64,000 nt of DNA from Mycobacteroides franklinii (GTDB lineage: Bacteria; Actinomycetota; Actinomycetes; Mycobacteriales; Mycobacteriaceae). The DNA is taken from contig NZ_MAFQ01000005.1 of assembly GCF_002013895.1 (NCBI RefSeq), forward strand, positions 124,001 through 188,000. The letters are read 5' to 3'. The position numbers and the translations under genes are program-made. Position 1 is the stretch's first letter. Each line of letters begins with the position of its first letter. The notes beneath the pieces are model-generated. The model made no database searches. It worked only from the letters and a program-made list of their open reading frames with translations, and was not told the DNA's origin. Positions 25,934 through 40,900 of this stretch are shown here, piece after piece.

Positions 25934-28900
25934 ATGGAATGTGATCCCGGGGCGCTCCCGCTCACGCGGGGCCAGCTGGACATATGGCTCGCCGAGGAAA
26001 CCGGTCGTGCTGGCGCCAAGTGGCACCTCGGCATGCTTGGTCGAATCGAAGGCGCCATCGATCACGGCCTGCTAGAGCGGGCCGTGCGTCAGGTAGTGCA
26101 CGAAGCCGAACCACTCCGGGCCGTCTTTTCTGAACGTCATGGTCATGTTTTCCAGACGGTAGTTGACTGTCCGCACATTGAGCTGGTTCACCATGACTTG
26201 ACGGGGTCCTCGAATCCCATGGGTGATGCCTATCGGATAGCGGCATCGATCCAACGGGCGCCGATGCCACTCAGCGGGCAGTTGTTCAGGTTCGCGCTGA
26301 TGCAGGCACGGGCCGACGATTTCTACTTCTTTGTGTGCTGCCATCACATCGCGACAGACGGAATCGGCATGGGCCTCCTGTGCCATCGGATCGCAACCGT
26401 CTACTCCGCGATCGCTACGGACTCGCCGATTCCTCCGCCGATCTTTGGCTCATTGAAGAGTCTCGTCGATTGCGAGTCGGACTACGAAGCGTCCGATGAC
26501 TACATCGATGACGAGGTCTATTGGGCCAACAGCGGACCGCTCGAGAATGAATCGCGGTATGGCGTGGCGCCCGCAGTCCCGAATCGGCCGCGCGAATATG
26601 AGCCCTCGGCGCCAATCCAGTTGGATCCCTCCGTCGTGGCCAAGACCCGTGAGCTCTCGCACGCGTTGGAGGTACGCCGCGCAGCGGTGATCACCGCCGC
26701 GTGCGCCCTATTGGTGCATGGCGAGGTCGGTGGTGCCGAGGTGGTACTCGATTTCCCCGTGAGTCGACGGGTGCGCCCAGAGGCACTGTTCGTGCCGGGC
26801 ATGAGCTCCGGCGTCGTACCGCTGAGATTGACAACCTCGCCGGCGACTACCGTGGCCAGCTTTTGCGAGCATGTCGACACGCGGATCCAGGAAGCTTTGC
26901 AGCATCAGCGATTTCCGTTGCGTGCCCTTGAGGACAAGACGGGATTCCAGCGGGGTGAGCGAGCGTCGAATCACGCGGCCATCAACTTCATTCCGACCAC
27001 CCGTTTGGCGGACTTCGCCGGAGCCGCCGGATCGGGGACCGTGACCCACACCGGCCTGGTGGATCAGTTCGGGCTTGTCTTTATCAAGAACGATGAAGAG
27101 CTCTTCCTCAGCACGTCGGGTGTGGGGGATCTGTTCGCGGACTGCGATGCCCGCGCCCTCGCGGACCGGTTCGAGCACGTGCTGTCGGCGATGACCGTTG
27201 ATCCAGGGCGGTCGCTGTCGACAATCGACGTTCGCGAAGAGGCTGAGTGTCCCCCGTTGGATGTGTGGAGTAATCGTGCGGCTCTGATTCGGCCGGTACC
27301 ACGGCCGCTGTCGATTCCGGAGTTGTTCGCCGAGCAGGTGGTTCGTGATCCGGAGGCGGTCGCGGTCAGTTTCGGTGACAGTGCGGTGACCTATCGCGGG
27401 TTGGATGAGGCATCGAACCGATTGGCTCACTTGCTGATTGCTCACGGTGTCGGTGCGGGGCAGCGGGTGGCGTTGTTGTTCTCGCGGTCGGTTGAGGCCG
27501 TGGTGGCGATCATGGGTGTGCTCAAGACCGGTGCGGCTTATGTGCCGATCGATCCGTCGGTGCCTGATGCGCGGTTGCAGTTTGTCCTGTCTGATGCCGC
27601 GCCGTTGGTCGCGGTGACCACCGCTGATCTGGCGGACCGGCTGGATGGGCACGGTCTGACGGTGGTCGGCATCGACGACCGTGCGGTGTATGCCCGGCCG
27701 AGCTCAGCGTTGCCCGCGATGCCGAACCCCGACGATATCGCCTATCTGATCTACACCTCGGGCACCACCGGTACACCGAAAGGTGTTGCCATTCCGCATC
27801 ACAATGTGACGCGGCTATTGGAGGCAATCGACGCCGATGTGGAGCTCGTGCCCGGGCAGGCGTGGTCACAGTGTCATTCGCTCGCCTTCGACTATTCGGT
27901 GTGGGAGATTTTTGGTGCCCTGCTCCACGGTGGCCGGTTGGTGGTGGTGCCGGAAGCCGTGACCCGCTCACCTGAGGAGTTCCACGCACTTCTCGCGCAT
28001 GAGCGCGTCAGTATCCTGAGCCAGACGCCGTCCGCGTTCTACGCCCTGCAAGCTGTCGATACGGCGTTGCCCGAACGGCAGCAGCTTGGTCTCGCGGTGG
28101 TGGTCTTCGGCGGGGAGGCACTGGAGCCGCAGCGTCTCGGGACGTGGTTGGCAGATCATCCGGGAGCACCGCGTCTGATCAACATGTACGGGATCACCGA
28201 AACGACGGTGCACGCCTCGTTCCGCGAGATCACCGCTGCCGATCTGGAACGTGCGGTGAGTCCGATCGGGGTGCCACTGGCCGATCTGGCGTTCTTCGTG
28301 CTCGATGATTGGTTGCGCCCAGTGCCCGCCGGCGCGGCCGGGGAGCTGTACGTGGCCGGTGCGGGCCTGGGCTACGGCTATGTGGGCCGGAAGTCATTGA
28401 CGTCAACGCGATTCGTGGCCTGCCCATTCGGCGGGCGCGGAACGCGCATGTATCGCACCGGAGACTTGGCGAGCTGGGGATCCGACGGTCAGCTGCAGTA
28501 TCTAGGGCGTGCCGATGAGCAGGTCAAGATCCGGGGCTATCGGATCGAGCTGGGCGAGATCCAGTCGGTATTGGCGACTCTCGACGGAGTCGGACAGGCG
28601 GCGGTAATCGCTCGCGAAGATCGCGCGGGGGACAAGCGGCTGGTTGGCTACGTCACCGGCAGCGGAGATCCTGCAGAGCTGCGTGCGGCCTTGGCCGTTC
28701 GGCTGCCGTCCTACATGGTGCCCGCCGCGATCGTGGTTTTGTCGAGCTTGCCCTTGACGGTCAACGGCAAGCTCGACAAGAAGGCCTTGCCCGCACCGGA
28801 ATATCATGCCGTTGATCAGTACCGTGCTCCGGCGACCGCGGTGGAAGAGATCTTGGTGGGCATCTATGCCCAGGTGCTCGGTCTCGAGCGGGTAGGCGTG

Positions 28901-31900
28901 GACGACTCATTCTTCGAACTGGGCGGCGACAGCATCCTGGCGATGCAGGTGTCGTCGGCGGTGCGCGTGGCGGGGCTGGTGTGTCGCCCCCGCGACATCT
29001 TCGTGCAGCAGACCGTGGCCCGGCTGGCTGAGGTGATCGGGACGGCCGGCGGGGCGGACGGGCCCGCTGATGAGGGCCTCGGGCTGGTGATTGCGACGCC
29101 GATCATGCGGTGGCTGAAGGGGATTGACGGACCGACAGGTGAATTCAACCAGACCGTGGTGGTGCAGGCTCCTGCCGGTATTACCGAGGCGTCGGTCCTT
29201 GTGCTGTTGCAGGCATTGCTGGATCGGCACGCCATGCTCCGACTGCGCGCGACGGATGACGGCATCGGCGGGTGGTCGCTGACGGCGCCCGAACCGGGTT
29301 CGGTTGACGCCGTCGAGTGCCTGCAGTCGATCGACGGGCTGACCGATGAGGCTCTGGTGGTGGCGAGGTCGCTACTGGACCCGGCTGGCGGGGTAATGCT
29401 GCGCGCGCTATGGGTGGCATCCACGAGCCAGCTGGTGTTGATCGTTCACCATCTCGCCGTCGATGGTGTGTCCTGGCGAATTCTGTTGGAAGATCTCAAT
29501 ATTGCGTGGGTGCAACACCAGGGCGGGCAATCCGTCGTGCTGCCGCCTACGGGGACGTCATTTCAGCGGTGGGCAGATCTGCTGTCCCGATCCGCGCGGA
29601 GCGCCCCCATCGTGGACCTGGCCCAGCGGTGGCGGGAGGTGTCGGCGACCCCAGCGACCTTCCCGGCGGTTCAACCTGAGGTGGATACCTACGAGACTGC
29701 GGGACAACTTTCGGTATCGCTGGATTCCGAAACCACCCGGATGCTGCTCGGTGAAGTGCCTACCGCGTTTCACGCTGGGCCACAAGACATTTTGTTGATC
29801 GCGTTCGGACTGGCGCTGGCCGAGTTCGCGGGCACCGCGGAGCCGATCGGCATTGATGTGGAAGGCCATGGCCGCCAAGAGGAATTGGCCGATGTGGGCG
29901 GGGCAGCTGATCGCAGCATCGACCTGTCACGCACCGTGGGATGGTTCACCACCAAGTATCCGGTGTCACTGGATCTACCGGGATTGTCCTGGCGCACGGT
30001 GGTAGCAGGCGAGGCGGCGCTGGGTGCGGTGATCAAGGAAGCCAAGGAGCAACTGCGGGCCCTGCCCGACGGCCTGACCTACGGTCTGCTGCGCTACCTC
30101 AACCCGGACGTGGATCTTGCGGCGTCCGACCCGTCGGTCGCGTTCAACTATCTGGGCCGTGTCAGCGGTAGCACAAGCGAAGGGTGGCAGATCTGCCCTG
30201 AAGGGTCGTCGCTGACCCGTGTCGCCGGCATGGTGCCGACCCCGCTGGGTCATGCGCTGGAGCTCAATGCCGTCACCGTCGAGTCCGATACCGGCCTGCA
30301 TCTGAACGCTGACTGGACGTGGGCGCTCTCGGTGCTCGATCGCACACAAGTCAGCCGTTTGAGCACACTGTGGTTTGAGGCGTTGACCGGGATCTGCGCG
30401 CTTGTGCGAAGGGGCGGCGGCGGATTGACCCCGTCGGATATCGCCCCCGCGGTGCTGAATCAAGGGCAGATCGACGAACTGAGTCGGCAGTACCACATCG
30501 CCGATGTGCTCCCGCTGACTCCGCTGCAACGGGGATTGCTGTATCACGCCGGCGCCACAAAGGGTTCCGATGACGTGTACGCGATGCAACTGAGCATTGC
30601 GATGGACGGACCACTCGACCCGGGACGGCTCCGTGATGCTGTGCAATCGGTCGTCGCGCGGCATCCGCACCTGGCAGCCCGCTTCTGCGAACAGTTCGAC
30701 CCGCCGGTACAGGTCATCACCACCGATCCGGTCGTGCCCTGGCGGTACGTCGAGCTGGATGCCAACGGCGTTGATGTTGACGAACAGATCCGGCGGATCA
30801 GCACAGCCGAACGCGCGGCGGTATGCGACCTCGCGCACCAATCCGCCCTGCGGGCCGCTCTCGTCCGCATCGCGCACGATCAGCACCGGTTCGTGCTGAC
30901 GACCCACCACATCGTGCTTGACGGTTGGTCGATGCCGCTGCTGATGCAGGAGATCTTCGCCGGACTGGGCGGGAAGCGGCTGCCTGCGGCCCCGGCGTAT
31001 CGCGACTTCGTCGCCTGGCTGTGCGAACGTGATCGCGAAGGGGCCCACGCTGCCTGGCGCGCCGCGTTGGCCGGTTTCGACTCCCCCACGCTGGTAGCGC
31101 CGCCAGGCCGAGAGATTTTGGGGCAGAGAGGCATTGAATCGTTCCGGTTGTCCGAGGAGATCACCGGGGCGCTCGGCGAGTTGGCGCGTTCGCATCAGAC
31201 CACTGTCAACATCGTGTTGCAGGGTGCGTGGGCATTGTTGTTGAGCTCGTTGACCGGTCAGGCTGATGTCGCGTTCGGTACGACGGTTTCGGGTCGTCCG
31301 GCCGAGGTGCTCGGTGCCGAATCGATGGTGGGTCTGCTGATCAACACCGTGCCGGTGCGGGCCACCTTTGCCCCGACCACCACCACGGTGGAGTTGTTGC
31401 ACCAGTTGCAAAGTGCCCACAACAACACCCTGGAGCATCAGCACCTGGCGCTCAGTGACATCCACCGCATCAGCGGCCAGGACAAACTATTCGACACCCT
31501 GATGGTGTTCGAGAACTATCCGATCGATGCGAATGAGCGGCTGGACATCGGCGGCCTGGCCATCTCCGGGTTCGACTTCCGTGAATCCAACCATTACCCG
31601 CTCGCGGTGCAGGCTCTGCCTGGTATCGAACTGGGCCTACGCGTCGAGTACGACACCGACGTCTTTGACCTCGGGACCGTCGAGGCCCTCTTCGAGCGAC
31701 TCACGACAGTTTTGTCGGCGATGATCACTGACCCGGGGCTCCCGGTGTCGTCGATCGATCTGCTGGACGAGGTCACACGCGCCCGCCTCGACGAGTGGAG
31801 TAGCCGCGAGAGTTTGATCGAACCGACGGCGCCGAAGCCGATTCCGGAGCTGTTCGCCGAGCAGGTTGTTCGCACGCCCGACGCGGTAGCAGTGTCCTGC

Positions 31901-34900
31901 GGCGGGCGGTCGATGACCTATCGGGACCTGGATGAGGCTGCCAACCGGCTCGCGCACATGCTGTCTGGTCGGGGAGCCGGCCCGGGCGAGACCGTGGCGC
32001 TGGTGTTCTCCCGGTCAACCGAAGCCATTGTCGCGATTCTGGCCGTGCTGAAAACCGGTGCGGCATACGTACCGGTGGATCCCGCGCTACCGGCGGCCCG
32101 CATCGAGTTCATGGTGTCCGACGCCGTACCGATCCTCGCGGTCACCACCGCGGACCGTCGTTCGCGCCTGGACGGGTGCGAGCTCGACGTCATCGATATC
32201 AACGATCCCGCTGTCGATGCGCAGCCCAGCACCGCGCTGCCGGGCCCGGCGCCCGATGACATCGCGTACATCATCTACACCTCGGGAACCACCGGAACGC
32301 CCAAGGGCGTTGCCATCGCACACCGGAACGTGCCGGGGTTGTTCGGTTCGCTGCACGACGGCCTGCCGTCGGAGCTTGGACACGTTTGGGCACAGTGGCA
32401 TTCGTACAGCTTCGACGTCTCGGTGTGGGAGATATTCGGTGCACTGCTGCACGGCGCGCGCCTGCTTGTGGTGCCGGAATCGGTTGCGGCAGCGCCCGAG
32501 GAATTTCATCAACTGCTTGTCGCGCACGATGTCAGCGTTCTGAGTCAGACGCCGTCGGCGGCAGGCATGATCTCGCCGGAAGGTTTGGAATCGACAGCGC
32601 TGGTGGTAGCGGGGGAGGCCTGCCCGCCCGAGCTGGTAGAGCGCTGGGCGCCGGGGCGAGTGATGATCAACGCCTACGGCCCCACCGAGGCCACGGTGTA
32701 CGCGTCCATCAGCGCACCGCTCACTACTGGGTCTTCGGTACCGATCGGCGCGCCGGTGTCGGGAGTGGCATTGTTTGTGCTGGACGCCTGGTTGCGTCCG
32801 GTGCTGCCGGGCGTGGCCGGAGAGCTGTACGTCGCCGGTCGTGGTGTGGGCGTTGGATATTGGCGACGTGCCGGATTGACGTCGGCTCGGTTCGTCGCCT
32901 GTCCATTCGGTAAGCCCGGTACCCGCATGTATCGCACCGGAGACCTGGTGCAATGGGGTGACGATGGGCAGTTGCGGTATCTGGGGCGTGCCGATGAGCA
33001 GGTCAAAATTCGTGGGTACCGCATCGAACTCGGCGAAGTCCAGGCCGCATTGGCCGCGCTCGATGGGGTAACGCAGGCTGTGGCGATCGCGCATGCCGAC
33101 GGCCATGGTGCTCTACGTCTCGTCGGATACGTCACCGGGACAGCCGATCCGGGCGTGATCCGCGAACAGCTGGCGCAGCGGCTCCCCAGCTATATGGTGC
33201 CGGCCTCGGTAATGGCAATCGATACGGTGCCGCTTACGGTCAACGGCAAGCTCGACAGACGCGCCCTGCCCGCACCGGACTACGTCGACGATGATCGCTA
33301 CCGAGCCCCGAGTAATCCGGCCGAGGAGATCTTGGCCGATATCTACGCGCGTGTCCTTGGCCACGAGCGTGTCGGAGTGGACGATTCGTTCTTCGATTTG
33401 GGTGGCGATTCGCTGTCCGCGATGCGTTTGGTTGCCACGATCAACACGTCGCTGAACACCGGTATCGCGGTGCGCTCCTTGTTCGACGCACCCACCGTGG
33501 CGCAGCTGGCCACCCACATCGGTGGGGAAGACGTTCGGCTGGCACCGTTGGTCGCGGGCCAGCGGCCCGCCGTGATCCCATTGTCGTTCGCTCAGTCACG
33601 ATTGTGGTTCCTGGATCAATTACAGGGTCCCTCAACGATGTACAACATGACGGCAGCATTCCGGATTGACGGAGTACTGGATGCCGACGCGTTGGCTGCG
33701 GCATTTGTCGACGTGGTGGCCCGCCACGAGAGCCTGCGCACCCTATTTGCAGCTCCCGATGGCATCCCGCACCAGGTGGTACTGGATCCGGGCAGCGCCC
33801 GATTGTGCTGGCATGTCGTCGACGCCGCCGATTGGACGGTCGGGCAGTTGCAGGAGGCCATCGACGCCGTATCACGGCAGGCTTTCGACCTATCTTCCGA
33901 AATACCCTTGAGAGCAGCGCTCTTCCGTGTGTCCGACAACGAGCACGCATTGGTCGCGGTGGTACATCATATCGCCGCCGATGGCTGGTCCATCACTCCG
34001 TTGATAGCCGATCTGGGTGTGGCCTACACCAGCCGGTGTGCGGGTGAGGCGCCGCGCTGGGCCGAGCTTTCGGTGCAGTATGCCGATTACTCACTGTGGC
34101 AACGTGCGCAGTTCGGTGACCTTCAGGACAGCCACAGCCGAATCGCACGGCAGCTCAAGTACTGGCAGGACGCGTTGGCCGGTATGCCGGAGCGCATCGT
34201 GCTACCCACCGACCGGCCGTACCCGCTGACGACCGACCAGCGGGGCGCGACCATGGCGGTGGATTGGCCCGTCGAGCTACAGCGACAGGTTGCCCGGTTG
34301 GCAGCTGAACACAACGCGACCAGCTTCATGGTGGTACAAGCAGCGCTGCTGATTCTGCTCTCCAGACTCAGTGCGAATTCCGATGTGGCGGTAGGCTTCC
34401 CCATCGCCGGGCGACGTGACCCGGCCCTCGATGAACTTGTCGGGTTTTTCGTCAACACCCTGGTGCTGCGGGTCGATCTGGCCGGAAACCCGACGGTTTC
34501 CGAGGTGCTGACACAGGTGCGGGCACGCAGCCTGGCGGCCTTCGACAATCAGGACGTCCCCTTCGAGGTTCTGGTCGACCGACTGAATCCAACCCGATCT
34601 TTGGCACACCACCCGTTGATCCAGGTGGCGCTGGCGTGGCAGAACTTCGCCGGGCACGACGCACATGATGCGGCCTCCGGGGCCGTGCTTGGCGATCTGC
34701 GGGTCGCCCAGATGCCGGTGGACACTCACACGGCCAGAATGGATGTGAACTTCTCGCTAGCGGAACGTTGGACGAAAACCGGTGAGCCGGCGGGAATCGG
34801 CGGCACCGTGGAATACCGCACGGATGTCTTCGAGGCCCGCACTATTCAGACACTTGTCGCTCGGCTTCAACGCGTGCTGACGGCGATGACGGCGGACCCG

Positions 34901-37900
34901 GTGGCGCGGCTGTCCTCGATGGATCTGCTCGATGACGACGAGCGGGCACGTCTGTCCCGGCTCGGCAACCATGCGACGCTGATCCGGCCGGGATCCCGAC
35001 CGGTGTCGATTCCCGCGCTCTTCGCCGAGAACGTGACACGCGCTCCTGAGACAGTGGCTGTGACATGCGGTGAGGAATCGTGGACCTACGGCGAGCTCGA
35101 TATCGCTGCGAACCGGTTGGCGCGCGTCCTGACAGATCGGGGCGCACGGCCCGGGCAGCGCGTCGCGCTGATGTTCAACCGATCGGCCGAGGCGATTGTC
35201 GCGATCCTGGGCGTTCTCAAAACAGGGGCAGCGTATCTGCCGATCGATCCGGCGGTGCCCGATACGCGACTGGACTTCGTGCTTGCCGATGCAGGCCCCG
35301 TCGCCACCGTGACCACCGCGGATCTTGCCGGCCGGCTTGACGGACGTGGACCGGCGGTCATGACTATGGACGGCGTCGGTGCGCACGGCACCGACGTGGA
35401 TCCGGAGGCCGTGTTGCCGGCGACCGGCGCGGACGACATCGCCTATGTGATTTACACCTCGGGCACCACTGGTGTGCCGAAGGGCGTTGCCCTCAGCCAT
35501 CACAACGTGACGCAACTGCTGGACTCTCTTGATGCGGGGCTACCACGCCCGGGAGTGTGGTCGCAGAGCCATTCCCTGGCCTTCGACGTCTCGGTGTGGG
35601 AGATATTCGGTGCTTTGCTTCGCGGTGGGCGGGTGGTGATCGCTCCTGAGGACGTCACGAGCTCGCCCGACGACCTCCATGCCTTGCTTGTTCGCGAACA
35701 TGTCACGGTTATCACTCAAACACCCTCTGCGGTACGCGCTTTGCCGCGCGAGGGACTCGAAATGGCGGCGTTGGCCGTGGTCGGGGAGGCCTGTCCGCCT
35801 GAGGTGGTCGATCAATGGGCTCCCGGACGGCTGATGATCAACGCCTACGGTCCTACCGAAACCACGATGTGCGTGGCGATCAGCGCACCGCTCACCGCAG
35901 GGCAGGGAGTGCCGATCGGCTCCCCGGTCGCCGGGGCGGCGCTGTTCGTGCTCGATGAATGGTTGCGCCCGGTACCTGCCGGTGTGATCGGCGAGTTGTA
36001 TGTCGCCGGAGCGGGTTTGGGATATGGCTATGTGGGCCGGGCGCCGTTGACATCGGCGCGATTCATGGCCTGTCCGTTCGGGAAACCGGGCACCCGGATG
36101 TATCGCACCGGGGATCTGGTGTGCTGGGGACCCGACGGACAGCTCCACTACCTGGGCCGCGCCGATGAGCAGGTGAAGATCCGCGGCCATCGCATCGAAC
36201 TTGCCGAAGTGCAGGCAGCTTTGGCCGGCCTGGATGGGGTCGACCAGGCGGTGGTGATCGCGCGTGAGGATCGTCCTGGCGATAAGCGCTTGGTCGGGTA
36301 CATCACCGGGACAGCCGATTCCGGCGAGCTGCGAGCGGCGATAGCCGAGCGGTTGCCCGCTTATATGGTGCCCGCCGCCGTGGTCCGGTTGGATGTGATG
36401 CCGTTGACAGTGAACGGCAAGCTCGACACCCGAGCTCTCCCGGCTCCGGACTATCACGATCACGACCATTATCGGGCCCCCGCGGATGCCGTGGAAGAGG
36501 TCTTGGCCGACATCTATGCACAGGTTCTTGGAATGGAACGGGTTGGCGTGGACGACTCGTTCTTTGACCTGGGCGGCGACAGCATTCTCTCCATGCAGGT
36601 GGTGGCCCGGGCCCGGGCCGCGGGCCTGGTGTGCCGACCGCGGGATGTGTTCGTCGAGCAGACTGTGGCTCGTTTGGCACGGATAGTCGAAGTGGCCGCA
36701 GGTTCCCGCGGCCCGCTCGATGAGGGCATCGGACCGGTGTTGCCTGTTCCGATCATGCGGTGGCTGAAGGAAATTGACGGCCCGATCGGTGAGTTCAATC
36801 AGACCGTCTTGGTACAGGCACCGGATGGCGCCTCCGAGCGCGATGCTGTCATTTTGCTGCAGGCATTGCTGGATCGGCATGCCATGCTCCGGGTGCGTGC
36901 GACGGATGACGGCGTGGGCGGGTGGTCGCTGACGGCACCTGAGCCGGGTTCTGTCGATGCCGCCGAGTGCCTGCGGACGGTGGACGCTCTTTCCGATGAG
37001 GAATTGGTGGCGGCGCGGTCACGGTTGGATCCGGCGGCCGGGGCAATGCTCAATGCACTGTGGGTGGCCTCGACCTCGCAGCTGGTGCTGATCGTGCACC
37101 ACCTGGTGGTGGACGGTGTTTCGTGGCGAGTGTTGTTGGAAGATATCAATATTGGGTGGGCACAGCATCGCGGCGGCCAACCGATCGTGCTGCCGGCAGT
37201 AGGCACGTCAGTTCAGCGGTGGGCGGAGTTATTGGCCGAGCACGCGCATCGTCCTGAGATCGTCGGGCAGGCGCGGGCGTGGCGGGACGTCTCGGCGGCC
37301 CCGGCGATCTTCCCTGCGGTACAACCCGAGGTGGATACGTACGAGACCGCGGGACAACTCTCGGTATCGCTGGATACCGAGACCACCCGCATGCTGCTCG
37401 GTGAAGTGCCCACGGCATTTCACGCTGGGCCACAAGACATTTTATTGATCGCCTTCGGGCTGGCGCTGGCCGAGTTCTCGGCCGGCGCCATGCCGGTCGG
37501 CATCGACGTCGAGGGTCACGGCCGGCATGAGGAGCTCGCCGCGGAAGTCGACCTGTCACGCACCGTGGGATGGTTCACCGCCAAATACCCGGTGTCATTG
37601 GCGCTTCAGGGGGTGGACTGGTCTGACGTGGCGGCCGGAAACGCGGTCTTGGGTGCGGTGATCAAGGACGCCAAGGAACAGCTTCGGGCTCAGCCAGACG
37701 GGTTGACCTATGGTCTGCTGCGCTACCTGAATTCCGACGTTGACCTCGAGACGGCCGATCCGACGGTAGCGTTCAACTATCTCGGCCGATTGGGCGGCGG
37801 CGCGGCCGCGTCGTCCGATGATCTGTGGCGGATTCCCGCCGAGGGCATGTCGGCGATAACTGCGGCGACGGCCACGCCGATGCCGTTGACGCACACCGTG

Positions 37901-40900
37901 TCGCTCAACGCCGGGGCTGTCGAGACCGATGAGGGCCCTGCGCTGCAGGCCAACTGGACCTGGGCCGGCTCGGCACTCGATCGCGCGCAGATCGGCCATT
38001 TGAGCCAACTGTGGTTCGACGCCCTGACTGGTATCTGCGCGCACGTGCAGATGGGCGGGGGCGGATTGACCCCGTCCGACATCACGCCTGCCCGTCTGAG
38101 TCAACGGCAGCTCGATGAACTGCAGCAGCAATACCGCGTCGCGGATGTGCTGCCGCTGACCGCATTACAGCAGGGCCTGATCTTCCACAGCGGAACGGGA
38201 AGTAGCCCCGACGATGACCTCTACGTGGTGCAACTCGACATCACGGTTGACGGTCCGCTGGACGCGGATCGGCTCCGCGACGCGGTGCACACGGTGGCCG
38301 TTCGCCATCCGCATCTGGCAGCTCGATTCTGTGGACAGTTCGAGCAGCCCGTACAGATCATTCCCGCCGATCCGACGGCGGGATGGCGCTATGTCGATAT
38401 GGGTGCCGAACTCAACAGCACCGAGATGGGTGACGAGATCCAACGATTGTGCGCCGCGGAGCGGGCCGCGGTCTGCGACCTGTCTCATCCGCCGGCATTC
38501 CGGGTGGCCTTGATTCGCACCGCGGCTGATCGGCATCGGTTTGTGCTCACCAATCACCACATCGTGCTGGATGGCTGGTCGCTGCCGATCCTGTTGCAGG
38601 AGATCTTCGCCAGCTATCGGGGGCAACGGCTACCGGCGGCAACGCCATTCCGGAGTTTTGTCGGCTGGCTGGCCGACCGTGACATGGCCGCCGCCGCGAC
38701 GGCCTGGGGTGAGGTGCTGAAGGGTTTCGCCACCCCCACGCTGGTTGGACCGCAACAAAAGTCGAATATGGGGCGGCGTGGTGTGCGAACGCATCAGTTG
38801 TCCGCGCAGACCACGCGGGCGCTGGGCGAGCTGGCGCGATCGCAGCGCACCACGGTCAATACCGTGCTGCAGGGCGCATGGGCCCTGCTGCTCACCTCGC
38901 TGACTGGACTGCACGACGTCGTCTTCGGTTCTGTGGTTTCCGGGCGGCCCGCGGATGTGGTGGGCGCGGAATCGATGGTCGGCCTGTTGATCAATACGGT
39001 GCCGGTGCGCGCGGACATCACCGCATCGACGACCACCGTGGGTCTGCTCGATCAGCTGAACCAATGGCACGCTAAAACACTTGATCATCAACATGTTTCG
39101 TTGAGCGATATCCATCGCATTGCCGACCAGGACCGACTGTTCGACACCTTGTTCGTGTTCGAGAACTACCCGGTGGATGCCGGTGCGTTGTCGGGTGTCG
39201 ACGGATTCGCCATCAGTGAGATCACGAGCCACGAATCCACCGACTACCCACTGACCATGCAGGCGATACCCGGTGACGAGTTGCGCCTGCGGATCGAATA
39301 CGACACCACGGTTTTCGACGTGTGTGGCATCGAAACCTTCGTCAAGCGGATTGAGTCGGTATTGACGGCGATGACGGCGTACCCGCATCGGCCGCTCTCG
39401 GCGATAGAGATACTCGACGAGACCGAGCGTGATCGCTTGCAGCGGTGGGGTAATCGGGGAGTGCTCACCCGACTGCCGGAGCCGGCATCGGTACCGGAAC
39501 TGTTCGCCACGCACGTGGCGCGCGCCCCAGAATCGGTGGCGCTGGTCTGTGGAAACCGTTCGCTGACCTATCGGGCACTCGACGATGCGTCCAACCGGTT
39601 GGCGCATGTGCTGATGGGGTGCGGGGTGGGCCCGGGCCAACGAGTGGCGTTGATGTTCCCCCGCTCGGCCGAGGCAGTTGTGGCGATTCTGGCTGTGCTC
39701 AAGACCGGTGCGGCCTATTTGCCGATCGATCCGGCATTGCCGACTGCGCGCGTCGAGTTCATGCTGTCCGACGCGGCCCCGATGGCAGCCGTCACCACCA
39801 CCGCATTGGTCGATCGCTTCAACGGTCATGGCCTGGCGGTTGTCGACGTGGAGGATCCGGCCGTCGCCGCCGCGCCCAGCACGGCGTTGGCGCCGCCGGC
39901 ACCGGATGACATGGCGCACATCATCTACACCTCGGGTACCACCGGTTTACCCAAGGGCGTGGCGGTGACCCAGCGCAACGTGACTCAGTTGTTCGACTCG
40001 CTGCAGATCGGCGTGCCGCTGGAGCCGGGGCAGGTGTGGACACAGTTCCATTCGTACGCATTCGACTTCTCGGTGTGGGAGATCTGGGGTGCCCTCCTGC
40101 ACGGCGGCCGTCTGGTAGTGGTGCCCGAGGCAATTGCCCGCTCGTCGCAGGACTTCCACGATCTACTGGTACGCGAACAGGTCACGGTGCTGACGCAGAC
40201 GCCGTCTGCGGTGTCGATGCTGTCGGTCGATGGTCTGGATGCGGCGGCGCTGGTGATCGGGGCCGAGCCTTGCTCGCCGGAATTGGTTGACCGTTGGGCC
40301 CCGGGGCGGGTGATGGTCAACGTCTACGGTCCTACCGAGACCACGATGTGGTTGTGCGCCAGCGCGCCATTAGCACCCGGTTTGGGCTCGCCACCGATCG
40401 GCTCACCGACGGCCTGGGCGGCATTCTTTGTACTGGATGAGTGGCTGCGTCCGGTACCCGCAGGCGTGGTCGGTGAGTTGTATCTGGCCGGCGCGGGAGT
40501 GGGCATCGGCTATTGGCGCCGCTCAGGCTTGACCGCATCGCGTTTCACGGCGTGTCCGTTCGGCGAACCGGGCACGCGTATGTACCGCACCGGTGATCTG
40601 GTGCGGTGGCGCGCCGACGGGCAGCTGGACTATCTCGGTCGGGCCGACGAGCAGGTCAAGATTCGCGGCTATCGCATCGAGCTGGGCGAAATCCAGTCGG
40701 CACTGGCCGCATTGGAAGGAGTCGAGAACGCGGCGGTGATCGCGCGCGAGGACCGCCCCGGCGATAAGCGTTTGGTCGGGTACATCACCGGCAGTGCCGA
40801 CCCGGCCGCCGCGCGTACCGCATTGGCCGAACGACTGCCGGGCTATATGATTCCCGCCTCAGTGGTGGCCTTGGCCGCGCTGCCGATGACGGTGAACGGC

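Noticed and set aside
29975..31465. Long antisense frames inside the NRPS genes (also 11760-13205, 35540-36880, 38630-39919)
   Set aside because: They mirror codon bias of the sense genes, are low in hydrophobic order and recur in the same place in each homologous module.
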